Positions 43,890 to 53,067 of a stretch of 64,000 bases of DNA are shown here, in pieces. The notes under the pieces were generated by a model that did no database searches, was not told the origin of the DNA, and saw only the letters and a program-made list of their open reading frames with translations. This DNA comes from CAZMZW01 sp963802275 (GTDB taxonomy: Bacteria; Chloroflexota; Anaerolineae; Anaerolineales; Anaerolineaceae), in assembly GCA_963802275.1 (NCBI GenBank), contig CAWDIB010000004.1, positions 744,001-808,000 of the forward strand, in the 5' to 3' direction. How positions within the stretch are numbered: position 1 is the stretch's first letter; each line of letters opens with the position of its first letter. Made by a program: the position numbers and the translations under genes.

Positions 43890-44710
43890 TTATTTTTCTT
43901 GAACAGGCGTGGGCTGGATGCCAGCGATGATTTCATCGGTGATGTCAATCCCCTGGCTTTCGGCCTCGGTGACGATAATAGGCCATCACGGATTGCCCAG
44001 ACTGGGTACGTACCGACCAAGCATGGCCATAACGGCTTTCGAATTTAATGCGCTGCCCTTTTTGCAGGGTGGCTTTCAGCTCTTCCGCACCCTCAAAATC
44101 CATCCAATTGACCAATACCGTTTGAGTTGAGTTGTTCTCAAAGTGCAAGGCGACCTGCCTGGCAGTGCCGCTCCAAAACGAGCGGAGCGCTTTAAGCTCC
44201 ACCACCGGTGCTGCGGCACGGGCTGCCACCAAACTTAGATTGGTGACACGAAAGACCTGCTGCGGTGCAGAGGTGACCGCATAGACCGCAATGACCAGAT
44301 CGCTGGCATCGCGCAGAACATAGGTGGTTCCGAAAGAGGCGTCCGGGAAGGTATAAGTGCGCCCATAGCGCATGCCGATCAGGGTTGTCTCGACCGGTTC
44401 TCCAGAAGCAGCGGCGGTCAGGGTGTAAGTGGAGAGAAACAAAGTCTGGGTGGTGGCGTTGATGACGATCAGGTTGGAACTGCTATTTGGGAAAGAATAT
44501 CGCCTGCCGATGGTCATTTTTTCCGGAGGACGCGGGGTGGTTGCTGCCACTGCAGTGGATGCGGCAACCAGCGCAGTCACCGTTGGGGTGGATACCGTCG
44601 GCATATTAAAGAGAGTATTCGCCTTTGCCGGGGAACAAGCAACAAGCAAGGAGAAAGCCATAACAGACTACAGATATTTTGAGTGCCGATAATATTTTCA
44701 AGGGATACAT
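43890..44710 (-). pseudogene. lipoprotein with VHL-beta-like domain, two frame breaks
   Basis: The main frame (44661-43945) lacks a proper signal peptide and a natural end; removing one extra T near 44660 and one near 43985 gives a 272-residue protein starting MYPLKILSALKISVV, lipobox LLVAC, and ending PTPVQEK. The corrected length is an exact multiple of three. Near the C-terminus, VALHFENNSTQTVLVNWMDF, then EGAEELKATLQKGQRIKF and ESRYGHAWSVRTQSGQSVM, follow the pattern of the von Hippel-Lindau beta domain (N-S, V-WxxFxG, TLxxG, xYxGHxW). In VHL this domain binds hydroxyproline; in bacteria its role is unknown. A preceding region repeats a FGxTYTF-type beta motif twice. Confidence 0.65.
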
Positions 44711-44891
44711 CTGATCTTCAATAATGATAATTGATTTATATCCTTCCGGCATCTCCCGGCTAAATTTGAAGAAAGATTGCCTCTACGCCATAGAACTTTT
44801 TCGAAAAACTGTAACATAAACCCATGTTCAAACAAGACTTAATGTATCCATTTTGTGCTATAGTATCCATACACGCAAACAGGAGAAAGAA

Positions 44892-45848
44892 ATGAACACA
44901 AGCCGAAAATATTGGCCAGGTCTTTCCGTTTTCCTACTGGTCATATTGTTGCTATCAGCATCGGGGTCGAACAACCAGGTCAACGCAGCCTCCGCAATAA
45001 AAGCAGCCCCGATGCCCCCGGTCGAAATTCCCGAAGCTGAACGCACCCTTAACGATACGGATGCCAGCCTCAAAGCCAAGGAAAAGCGGACCGTGACCGG
45101 TGATGATTTCTATAAAGGATTGTATGAGAGACCATTCACCAGCAACGAAATGGCTTACCTGGAAGACGTGGACATCCGCGTGGTCACCTTTGCGAAGGAT
45201 GACTTTTTCTATTTCTTCACGATCGAACTGCACGGGGTGGATCCCGAAGCCAGGAAGCTGACCGCAAGCTACGGCATCGAGTTCGACCGCACCAAGACCG
45301 GGCAGGGAGACCTGCTAGTTTGGGCGACTGACATCAAGAAGGAATGGTCCATGGAAGGAGTAATGGCATTCAGCGATGCGGATAAAACTGTGGGAGGCCC
45401 AACCCCGATGTGGGCAGACAAGGAATACGACAAGATGGGGTATGAAAAAGAAGAGCGGCTGGAAGGCGAGCGCGTTGCCTATGCCCGCATCGACCCCAAG
45501 GACGAGACCATTGTCCAGTTCGCCATCAGCAAGGCACTGCTGGACTTCCCCAAGGAGTTCCTGTGGGGCGCCTGGGCCGACAAGGGCTGGCGCGACCCAA
45601 CGCGCTTTGACTACAACGACCACATCCTAGAGCCGGATGCCGGTTCACCGATCAAAACCTCCAAATATTACCCGGTCAAGGAACTGGCCAACCTGGATAA
45701 CACCTGCCGATTACCGGAAGGTTTCACCACCAAGACAAGCATTCGAGGAATGTGCGATGCCTATTTGACATGCAAGACCGTCACCACTTGCGTCATTCCT
45801 CCTCAAGGTGGAAGGCCTGTTTGCACAACGAAAGTAGTCTGCACATAA
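44892..45848 (+). CDS. secreted protein, unidentified
   Basis: 318 residues from the ATG at 44892, which has AGGAG 7 bases upstream. A Sec signal peptide (YWPGLSVFLLVILLLSASGS) is followed by a mature domain rich in Asp/Lys: FTSNEMAYLEDVDIRVVTFAKDDFF-like start, ELHGVDPEARKLTASYGIEF, and GAWADKGWRDPTRFDYNDHI. The C-terminus has six Cys in pairs (CRLPEG, GMCDAYLTC, TTCVIPP, CTTKVVC), probably disulfide-bonded outside the cell. I do not recognise the family. A terminator follows. Confidence 0.68.
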   Translation: MNTSRKYWPGLSVFLLVILLLSASGSNNQVNAASAIKAAPMPPVEIPEAERTLNDTDASLKAKEKRTVTGDDFYKGLYERPFTSNEMAYLEDVDIRVVTFAKDDFFYFFTIELHGVDPEARKLTASYGIEFDRTKTGQGDLLVWATDIKKEWSMEGVMAFSDADKTVGGPTPMWADKEYDKMGYEKEERLEGERVAYARIDPKDETIVQFAISKALLDFPKEFLWGAWADKGWRDPTRFDYNDHILEPDAGSPIKTSKYYPVKELANLDNTCRLPEGFTTKTSIRGMCDAYLTCKTVTTCVIPPQGGRPVCTTKVVCT

Positions 45849-45922
45849 CTTATCGACACGCGCACTAATAAGTGCGTGACAAAAACCACCTGCACATAAA
45901 TTTGCTCAGGAACCAAGATAAT

Positions 45923-45956
45923 GGAGGGCTGTCGCTAAACTGGCAGCCCTCTTTTC
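45923..45956 (+). terminator. Rho-independent terminator
   Basis: GAGGGCTGTC, loop GCTAAACT, GGCAGCCCTC (one mismatch), then TTTT. Confidence 0.75.
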
Positions 45957-45980
45957 ATATTCTATTTATTTCCGTATTTA

Positions 45981-46682
45981 TCAAGGAATAGGAATTGTCA
46001 CTGGCTGGTTGATGCCAGCCTGGGTGATCACGCCATCAACCGCCACTTCCTGGCCGTTCACTTCCATGGCGAAATTGGATTCCTGGCGGCGGGTGAAGAA
46101 GTCGGTTTTGTCAATCCATAATTCCACCAAGGCAGGGGCGCTGAACTTTACATTCTGCAAAGCTGACTGCATGTCACCGGTTGCTTTAAAAAGCTCAGCG
46201 ACATCCAATTCAAAGCTGAGATGGTAACAGGCAGCGATGCATTCAGGGATTGCTTTTTCTTCCAGGAGTTTGGCGTTCTTGTAATACTTCAGCAGCAGCT
46301 CCGGATTCCTGGTGAAGTCATACAAGCTGCCGGTCTGGGCTTCAGCGGCGGCTGGCGATTTGGTCCAGGAACCGGATTCACCCTGGCGGGTATATACCTC
46401 GGTCGGAGAAAGGACAAGCACCTGGATGGTACTGCCCATCATATCCATGGTCAAAAAAGATTTATCAGGGTTTTCAAAGACGCCGGTTGAATTGATGTTA
46501 ATGCTTGAACCGGCAACTGACATTTCCATGTCCAGTTTGATTTGACCGGTCTTTAAATTCTTACTGTTTTCAGCTAGCTTCTGGAGGACCTGGTCGGCGG
46601 TCAGTTTTACCGGCGCCGAACAGGAAACCAGCAGGAATGAAACGAGCAAGAGCGACATCATAAAAATGGATAATTTCTTCAT
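45981..46682 (-). CDS. LppX/LolA-like lipoprotein
   Basis: 233 residues. Signal peptide MKKLSIFMMSLLLVSFLLVSC gives a lipidated Cys at about 21. The mature part has the half-barrel features of LppX/LprG/LolA-like proteins: ADQVLQKLAENSKNLKTGQI, GSSININSTGVF, PDKSFLTMDMMGSTIQVL and EVYTRQGESG. These bind lipids in a hydrophobic pocket. AAGGAG lies 6 bases before the ATG. No transporter gene is adjacent, so cargo is unknown. Confidence 0.75.
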   Translation of the reverse strand: MKKLSIFMMSLLLVSFLLVSCSAPVKLTADQVLQKLAENSKNLKTGQIKLDMEMSVAGSSININSTGVFENPDKSFLTMDMMGSTIQVLVLSPTEVYTRQGESGSWTKSPAAAEAQTGSLYDFTRNPELLLKYYKNAKLLEEKAIPECIAACYHLSFELDVAELFKATGDMQSALQNVKFSAPALVELWIDKTDFFTRRQESNFAMEVNGQEVAVDGVITQAGINQPVTIPIP

Positions 46683-46748
46683 CAGCTACTCCTTGGGTAT
46701 GTAATACGACTATAGCATAAAATTAATTTTTCAAGGGATGCAAGACAC

Positions 46749-47684
46749 TCACAACGGCCGATCAGTATCCAAATGCGAACAAATTTGCAGGGCAGTCGCC
46801 ATACCGGCAAAGGCGTCCATACCGGAAGTGCTGCCGTAAGCGAGCAAGATCTCTATCATCTGCTGGATGGTCATTTGCCCCATGAAGAGGGCGTCCAATA
46901 CAGAGAGAATACCGGCATCCGCCGAGCCGAGGGAAGCGCATTCCACCAGGGATGTGCTGAGAAGCGTGGTGTTGCGCCTGGCAGAAGCAAGCAGGAGTGC
47001 ACCGAATTTATCCAAATCAAAGTGCGGACAGAGGATAAGCTGCCAGCGGTTGAGGGCCAGCAGGAATCCCCAGGTGAAATCATCCCCGGAGGGCGTCAAT
47101 CCAGTTCCCATACCGATGAAAGGGTTAAGAGCCAGGACTGCCCGGCGGGGTTCGTTCAACTGAATGGCTCGAGTAAGCTCTTCCCGCTTTTCCAGCCAAT
47201 CAAAACGAGAAAGGAAAGGGGTGACAATTCGCAAAGATGGATTCACCAGCCACTTTAATATCGGAAGAAGAATTGTTGCTCGTCCGGAGCGGAGCAGCTC
47301 GCAGGCAATCGCCTGAATGCATTCCCCCCGTTCTTTCGCGGTGGTTTTTATCGGCGGCAATGGGGGTGGCTGCCAGGATTCTGCATTGGCGAGGTTCACC
47401 TGTATGCCCAAGGACGGAAATAAAAGAGTATCCGGCGAATGCTCCATTTCAACCGCCAGCCAGCGGGATGGTGATATTTCTGGCATTGAATCTAAATTAA
47501 TGTTCAGCGGACCAAGCTTTTTTCCCGTGGTGAGAAAAAAAATGCACTGAGAGGCAATCAGGCAGAATACGCCGCTCGAGGTGCTGCCCATCACCCGCCC
47601 CCTGCCCGGTTGGGCAAGTTGATCACGGGCAAAGCTGCCAATGCAGGTGGCCGGCAGTACAGTGGGAGGGATTCCATTGCTCAT
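46749..47684 (-). CDS. DUF2877 (AllH-like) protein
   Basis: 311 residues with the conserved GMGTGLTPSGDDFTWGFLLAL of the DUF2877 family and a Ser/Thr-rich middle segment (RRNTTLLSTSLVECASLG). DUF2877 includes AllH, a subunit of the oxamate carbamoyltransferase that ends anaerobic allantoin breakdown, normally encoded with allF and allG. Neither partner is in the window, so the role in this organism is open. The start lacks a strong ribosome-binding site. Confidence 0.78.
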   Translation of the reverse strand: MSNGIPPTVLPATCIGSFARDQLAQPGRGRVMGSTSSGVFCLIASQCIFFLTTGKKLGPLNINLDSMPEISPSRWLAVEMEHSPDTLLFPSLGIQVNLANAESWQPPPLPPIKTTAKERGECIQAIACELLRSGRATILLPILKWLVNPSLRIVTPFLSRFDWLEKREELTRAIQLNEPRRAVLALNPFIGMGTGLTPSGDDFTWGFLLALNRWQLILCPHFDLDKFGALLLASARRNTTLLSTSLVECASLGSADAGILSVLDALFMGQMTIQQMIEILLAYGSTSGMDAFAGMATALQICSHLDTDRPL

Positions 47685-47720
47685 GACGGCCTAATTCTAT
47701 CTGCCTTTGCTTAAAAAATA

Positions 47721-47750
47721 GTTGACGAGGCCTTTTCATTTATGGTAATA
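47721..47750 (+). promoter_or_regulatory. promoter of the infC-rpmI-rplT operon
   Basis: TTGACG (47721-47726), an 18-base spacer and TAATAT (47745-47750). GAGGAG (47771-47776) is the ribosome-binding site. Confidence 0.65.
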
Positions 47751-47785
47751 TGAAAGTTACTAATTAATCAGAGGAGTAAATTACC

Positions 47786-48427
47786 ATAAGTACACCATCC
47801 GACGTACGCATCAACCAGGAGATCACTGCGCCATCTGTCCGTTTGATCGACCACCATGGGGAAAACCGGGGAGTTGTCACAATCCAAGCTGCCCTGCAAA
47901 TCGCCCGTGAAGCCAACCTCGACCTGATCGAGATCTCCGCGGACGCCACCCCACCCGTGTGCAAGATCCTCGACCTGGGCAAATACCTGTTCGAGAAGAA
48001 TAAGAAGGAACGCCTGGCGCGCAAGGCGCAAACCAAGATCGAGGTCAAGGAAATTAAAATGCGACCAAAGACCAATGTGCATCACCGCAACCTTAAGGTG
48101 AGCGCGGCACGCAAGTGGATTGCCAAGGGTAACAAGGTGCGCGCCACGGTGCGCTTCCGTGGACGGGAAGCCACCTACCCAGAGCTGGCGCTGGAGGACT
48201 TGCGTGAGGTGGCCGAGATGCTAAAGGACTGCGCCACGGTGGAAGTGCCGCCGGCGTTGGAAGGGCGCGCCATGAGCATGGTACTGGTCCCACTGCGCAC
48301 GGTCAAAAAAGCTCCTGCGGAAGCCAAGAAGGAAACGGGAGAGGATGCAGGGAATAAACCAGCAGCAGACAAGAAAGATAAGAAAGCGACCGAGACGCCT
48401 GCTGCCAAGGAATCAACGACGAAATAG
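47786..48427 (+). CDS. infC: translation initiation factor IF-3, AUA start
   Basis: The frame is open from upstream of 47786 and reads I-STPSDVRINQEITAPSVRLIDHHG, the normal IF-3 N-terminus, but has no ATG, GTG or TTG at that point. ATA at 47786 has GAGGAG 9 bases upstream and is the best start; ATT at 47780 is the alternative but sits too close to the GGAG. Non-AUG starts of infC are known in E. coli (AUU) and allow IF-3 to repress its own translation. The 213-residue protein has both domains (ISADATPPVCKILDLGKY linker region and the C-terminal VRATVRFRGREATYPELA) plus a Lys/Ala-rich tail. First gene of infC-rpmI-rplT. Confidence 0.92.
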   Translation: MSTPSDVRINQEITAPSVRLIDHHGENRGVVTIQAALQIAREANLDLIEISADATPPVCKILDLGKYLFEKNKKERLARKAQTKIEVKEIKMRPKTNVHHRNLKVSAARKWIAKGNKVRATVRFRGREATYPELALEDLREVAEMLKDCATVEVPPALEGRAMSMVLVPLRTVKKAPAEAKKETGEDAGNKPAADKKDKKATETPAAKESTTK

Positions 48428-48450
48428 TCTTTTCATTACTATGAAATTAA

Positions 48451-48486
48451 GGTCTGCCGGAAATTGGAATGGCAGACCCTTCTTTT
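48451..48486 (+). terminator. terminator or attenuator between infC and rpmI
   Basis: GGTCTGCC, 12-base loop, GGCAGACC, then CTTCTTTTTTCT. Its position inside an operon suggests partial termination rather than a full stop. Confidence 0.7.
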
Positions 48487-48546
48487 TTCTGGTATAATGC
48501 TGCTTCGTGTTTACGCAAGAAAAGAACGGAGTGAAGGAGCAAGAAC

Positions 48547-48783
48547 GTGCCCAGAAAGAGTAAAACCGGCAAGTTGAAATTAAAGACCCACAAGGCAACC
48601 TCCAAACGGTTCCGTACCACCGGGACTGGCATGGTCGTGCGTACCAAGGGCGGCAAGAGCCACCTGCGGCGCAACCGCTCGGAGCGGACGAAAGCCCTGT
48701 TGAGCGAAATGGTGCCCGTGCAAGGTGAGCGCATGCAAAAGCGAGTCGCCCGCCTGGCGCCCTATATGGACAAGAACCGATAA
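48547..48783 (+). CDS. rpmI: ribosomal protein L35
   Basis: 78 residues starting at GTG 48547 (PRKSKTGKLKLKTHKATSKR), then the RFRTTGTGMVVRTKGGKSHL run and basic helix typical of L35. AAGGAGC lies 8 bases upstream. It binds 23S rRNA in the large subunit and lies between infC and rplT, the standard order. The product is a little longer than the usual 64-66 residues, with the extra part at the C-terminus (GERMQKRVARLAPYM). Confidence 0.95.
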   Translation: MPRKSKTGKLKLKTHKATSKRFRTTGTGMVVRTKGGKSHLRRNRSERTKALLSEMVPVQGERMQKRVARLAPYMDKNR

Positions 48784-48855
48784 TAGTAGATTCAGGCAGC
48801 CGCGGATGCAGCCAACGGGCGCAAGCCGGCATCCAACGGGGCCAAGGAGTAAAGC

Positions 48856-49209
48856 ATGTCAAGAGTCAAAGGCGGACCACATACCCACTTACGCCACAAG
48901 AAAACTTTAAAAGCCAGCAAGGGCTTCTTTGGTTCACGCCATCGCCTGTTCCGGCGGGCGAACGAAACCCTGCTGAAGGCATTATGGTATGCCTACCGCG
49001 ATCGGCGCGCACGCAAGCGCGACATGCGGAGATTATGGATCGCTCGCATCAACGCCGGCTCACGCCAGCAGGGCGTATCCTACAGCCAGCTGGTCTTCGG
49101 TTTGAAGAAAGCCGACATCCAGCTCAACCGCAAGATGCTGGCCGACCTGGCAGTGCGCGACCAGCAGGCGTTCAATAGTGTGGTAGCAAAAGCCAAAGCA
49201 GCCATTTAA
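48856..49209 (+). CDS. rplT: ribosomal protein L20
   Basis: 117 residues, normal size: SRVKGGPHTHLRHKKTLK, GFFGSRHRLFRRANETLLKAL, RRARKRDMRRLWIARINAG and the C-terminal domain ILNRKMLADLAV-like (QLNRKMLADLAVRD). It is an early-assembly protein of the 50S subunit and an operon autoregulator in E. coli. GGAG lies 5 bases before the ATG. Terminator at 49255. Confidence 0.97.
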   Translation: MSRVKGGPHTHLRHKKTLKASKGFFGSRHRLFRRANETLLKALWYAYRDRRARKRDMRRLWIARINAGSRQQGVSYSQLVFGLKKADIQLNRKMLADLAVRDQQAFNSVVAKAKAAI

Positions 49210-49254
49210 AGCGAAATCAATAATATATAAATTCGATTAACTAGTGAGTCACTG

Positions 49255-49285
49255 AAATACCGCACAAGTGCGGTATTTTTTTATC
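49255..49285 (+). terminator. Rho-independent terminator of infC-rpmI-rplT
   Basis: AAATACCGCAC, loop AAGT, GCGGTATTT followed by TTTTATC. Confidence 0.88.
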
Positions 49286-49440
49286 TCTGACATATACAGA
49301 GTTCTTTTTTTATGGTTTGGGATCTTTATCACCGGATAAAAGTCTAACCTAGCTGAAGTGGGCTCAATTCACAGAATGGCTGGTAATGACACATAGAATC
49401 AAATCCCATTTATTCATAACCATTGGAGTATCATAATAGT

Positions 49441-50550
49441 ATGAACAAAACGATTTTATCCATTATTGTTGGAATATTCGCGATCATCGCTGTAGTCGTT
49501 CTTCACGTACCTGGATTTTGGATATTCCTGGGAGCAATTTTTCTACTGCTTGTACAAACCTTTAATCCTTTCAGGCAGTCGGTTGAGACCATCCCCAAAG
49601 GATTTGTAGAAAAGAAATTCAATACCGGAAACGTGTCCTTAAATTACGTAGAAGGTCCCGATAACGGGCCACCAATTTTATTCATTCCCGGACAAATGGA
49701 ATCCTGGCAGGGATATATACCCGTAATGCCCCATTTCTCAAAAAGATACCACGTTTTTGTCATTGATATCAGGGGCCATGGAAAATCCACAAGAACCCCG
49801 GGGCATTATTCGTATAACATTATCGGGGAAGACCTCAAAGAATTCCTAAAGAAAGTGGTTAAAGCACCCGCTATTGTATCGGGGCTTTCTTCAGGGGCCA
49901 TCCTCTCACTCTGGCTGGCAGCCAATGCTCCTGAAATTGTTCGCTGTGGCGATCAGTGAAGATCCTCCTCTTTTTTCCTCGATGTACCCAAGAATCAAAG
50001 AAGAGAAATACATGCATACCCTCTTTGAAACCGCGATCGAAACACTTGGAAAACCAACCAGAGACATTAAAGGGTTTTTTTGCCAAACAGGGAATCCCAA
50101 TAGAAGGCAAAGAAAAGCTGCTGTATATGCCTTCTTTTATTGCAGTTTATAGGGCAACAAGTCTTGATATTAATAAGAAAATCCGCCCAACGAGAGAATA
50201 TGACCTGCTCAATGCCCGATTCGATCAAAGGGCTGGCTTGAAATTCATCAGCGAGTATGATGTTGATTTTTCAAAAGCAACCATTGATGGAAGATTAACC
50301 GAAGACTTTGATCCTGAAGAAACACTAAAGAAAATTGAGTGCCCTGTTCTACTCATTCATGCCTATTGGTCCAGGCATAAGACCTGGGGATTGCTGGGTG
50401 CATTAGATGATAAGGATGTCGATAAAATACGTTCGATCTTAAAAGATGTCCAGGTGAAGATGTAAATGCAATGCATGATGTTCATTTATCCAAACCAAAA
50501 ATGTTTATGAAGTGGTTGATGATTTTCTGGACGATCTGAAGATAAAAAGA
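49441..50550 (+). pseudogene. alpha/beta hydrolase, several frame breaks
   Basis: Two N-terminal membrane-like stretches (ILSIIVGIFAIIAVVV, FWIFLGAIFLLLVQTF) precede an alpha/beta-hydrolase core: ILFIPGQMESWQGY, DIRGHGKSTRTPG and the nucleophile elbow VSGLSSGAIL (Ser in GxSxG). The frame then breaks near 49930-49970, 50070-50090, about 50465 and about 50510. Later pieces are KGFFAKQGIPIEGKEKL, PVLLIHAYWSRHK and NAMHDVHLSKP, which carries the expected catalytic His. At least four indels in about 600 bases, plus decayed sequence beyond, suggest a true pseudogene. Confidence 0.75.
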
Positions 50551-52336
50551 ATCTTCAGCCATCTAAGAAAATCAGTAAAATTCTTTGATGGCACTGAACT
50601 CCAAAAAAGACGTTGATTATTCCGGTATGCTTCTGACCGTTCACCGGAAAACTAGTCCGGATGCTGCAAAGTATGTCGACGATAAATCGATAATTTGCAT
50701 GACTAAGAATTTGAAAGCCATGGAAGAACTGATATGGACACAAGGAATTGGATGTACACTTGTTTCGACATATTGTTTCGACTGCTGGTGAACCAAGCCG
50801 TGCAGATTGAACGATGGACATCCATCTTACGCAGATCAGATGAGCGCAGTGCTAAGAACGGAATGGGCATGCCAATGGCTTCGGACGTATAACGTTGAAA
50901 ACCGTTAGGGGAAGTTGTTCTGTTGATATTCCTCATAGTACGCTACGGTTCTGAACCGAAGGCATAAGTGAAAGGGTTGTCCGTTTGAACGCGCATAAAC
51001 GAACATTGGCGATTCCTTTAATGTTGCCGGTGGTTGCATCCTGAACAAGTGCATCAAAAACCAGCATCTTGCCGTTACGTGACCAGTCCAGCCGAGGTGC
51101 GAAAGTTCCCTGTATCACCTTGACCGAGAGCCTTGGTTTTTGGCACGTCCTCATATCCCAATCGGTGAATGGTTGATCCATCATAGTTGTTGTATTCTTG
51201 AGATCGTTGAGCGTTCCTATGCAGCACCGGTTTGAACTGAGTAGCTTGTGAGATTTTAAGGATCGAACAAACTCAGTCCCATCCGGGCGTTTAAAGCGTC
51301 ATATGAGAAACCGTGTTTCCGACCAGGTGCTGGGATTGCTGCGCTATTTGACCCATCGCCATCCATGATCTGCCTGTTTGTTGCAACAAATATGATCCTG
51401 TGTTCCAACCGGGCTGAAATAAGGCCATTCAGCAGTGGTCGAAAGCCGCACTGTTCGTAAGCTGGATTGCAGCCGACAGACGCTGATCCACGGTTGCACC
51501 CTCCAGCATGTTAAGCCTCGACCCCACCTCCCTGGAATGCAATAGGAGATGCATCACCATTGGAAGTCGGGGCGACTGCGATTCGCGACATCAGTTGTTC
51601 GATGCTTCCGGTCCGAGTGTCAAATACATTAATCCCGCCTGCGCTCAACGCTATGCAATACGCCAACCGCACCCCCGGCATGTCCTCTAAATCTGGTGAA
51701 TCACACGGGAAAGCGGCAAGCATCCCAATGAATCCGAAACATTGGTCAGCCCTGTCCGAGTCAACGCTTCAATAGGCGATACGAGTCTCCAAGTCACCGT
51801 GCACGGATTGGCTAGTGTTATGAGCAGCAAACAAGGATCTTGCGCGTACTCCTGATACTACTCAAACTTGGATGCGATTGATATTTTTCAGCGCGTCCCG
51901 ATGTTCCAGCATCACATGCATTCAATAAGAGCATAGTAGATCAATTAGCCGCCAAAGTCAGCATAATTCTATGACCTATTAATAGTGACGGGTTCATTGA
52001 ATCAATCCTCCTGCTAAATGTTTACGTATTTCAAGGACCAATGGAGCTTCCATCAATTAATAATTATCAGTCAATATATTTACTGGCTGTAATGCGAATA
52101 AATATATCATGATTTCACCATGTTCAAATCTGAACCTCGACTATCAGATTTAAGTGCAAACAAGAGTATTACTTGAATAAAAAAGAGGGTTTAGAAACAA
52201 TAAATCGCAGATCACATTGGATTATTTTAGCAATCGACTCTTTACTATTGTCATTGAAGATGAACAGCATGATCATCTTTTAATTTAATCACCAATTACC
52301 ATTAGAATAAAGAACAATAGCCATGTCTGTGCAACC
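50551..52336. other. decayed region with possible beta-propeller remnant
   Basis: No intact gene in 1.8 kb. On the minus strand, short pieces in different frames resemble TolB/PD40 beta-propeller blades: APRLDWSRNGKMLVFDALV (51184-50933), HRIIFVATNRQIMDGDGSN (about 51400-51340) and GGINVFDTRTGSIEQL (about 51640-51590). I read these as a degraded secreted propeller gene. About 51850-52330 is AT-rich and holds nothing visible. Confidence 0.4.
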
Positions 52337-52939
52337 ATTACTTTCCAAACATTCCCCGGCGGGCAAAAGCTGGAACTCATCCAAGGCGACCTGACCGAAC
52401 AAAGGGTAGATGCCATCGTGAACGCTGCCAATGCACACCTGATGCATGGCGGGGGCGTGGCAGCCGCCATCCTGCGCAAGGGTGGAGAAGTCATACAAGA
52501 AGAAAGCAATACCTGGGTGCGGGAGCATGGCACTGTCAGTCATGACCAACCGGTCTTCACAAAGGCAGGGCAGCTGCCCTGCCGGTATGTGATCCACGCG
52601 GTGGGGCCGGTATGGGGCAGCGGGGATGAAGAAAAGAAATTAGGCCAGTCCATCCGCGGCAGCCTGGAGCTGGCAGAGCAGCTCGGGCTGACTTCCATCG
52701 CCTTTCCGCCAATCTCGACCGGCATCTTCGGTTTTCCCAAGGACAAGGCGGCGGTTGTTTTTCTGCAGATCATCCAGGATTATTTCAGGCAAAATAATCA
52801 AACAAAAATCACCCTGGTGCGGCTGGTAATCATCGACCAACCCACCTATCAGGTATTTTTAGAACAATTCAAGCTCGACTACCCTGCTGCAAAGCAATCA
52901 ATGTCATCCAGGAATCCTCAAGAGGATGCTCCGCGATAG
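52337..52939 (+). CDS. macro-domain protein, 5' end unclear
   Basis: The frame reads FPGGQKLELIQGDLTEQRVD and AIVNAANAHLMHGGGVAAAI, the ADP-ribose-binding start of a macro domain, then VIHAVGPVWGSG and FPPISTGIFGFPKDKAA, the second ligand loop. Such proteins hydrolyse or bind ADP-ribose derivatives. The first convenient start codon (GTG 52418) lies inside the domain and would delete the GDLT motif, and no start with a ribosome-binding site is found upstream. The true 5' end is around 52304-52340; a frame break or unusual start is likely. Upstream sequence is the decayed region. Confidence 0.72.
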   Translation: MTFQTFPGGQKLELIQGDLTEQRVDAIVNAANAHLMHGGGVAAAILRKGGEVIQEESNTWVREHGTVSHDQPVFTKAGQLPCRYVIHAVGPVWGSGDEEKKLGQSIRGSLELAEQLGLTSIAFPPISTGIFGFPKDKAAVVFLQIIQDYFRQNNQTKITLVRLVIIDQPTYQVFLEQFKLDYPAAKQSMSSRNPQEDAPR

Positions 52940-53067
52940 GTGACCTTTATCATGATCACTTCAATTCAAAAACCACAAATCAAGCAAACCTGGCAATTGA
53001 GATCGCTTCGTCGCTACACTCCTCGCGAATACTTGAGGATTTATCACCCAAGTATTCTTACATTATT

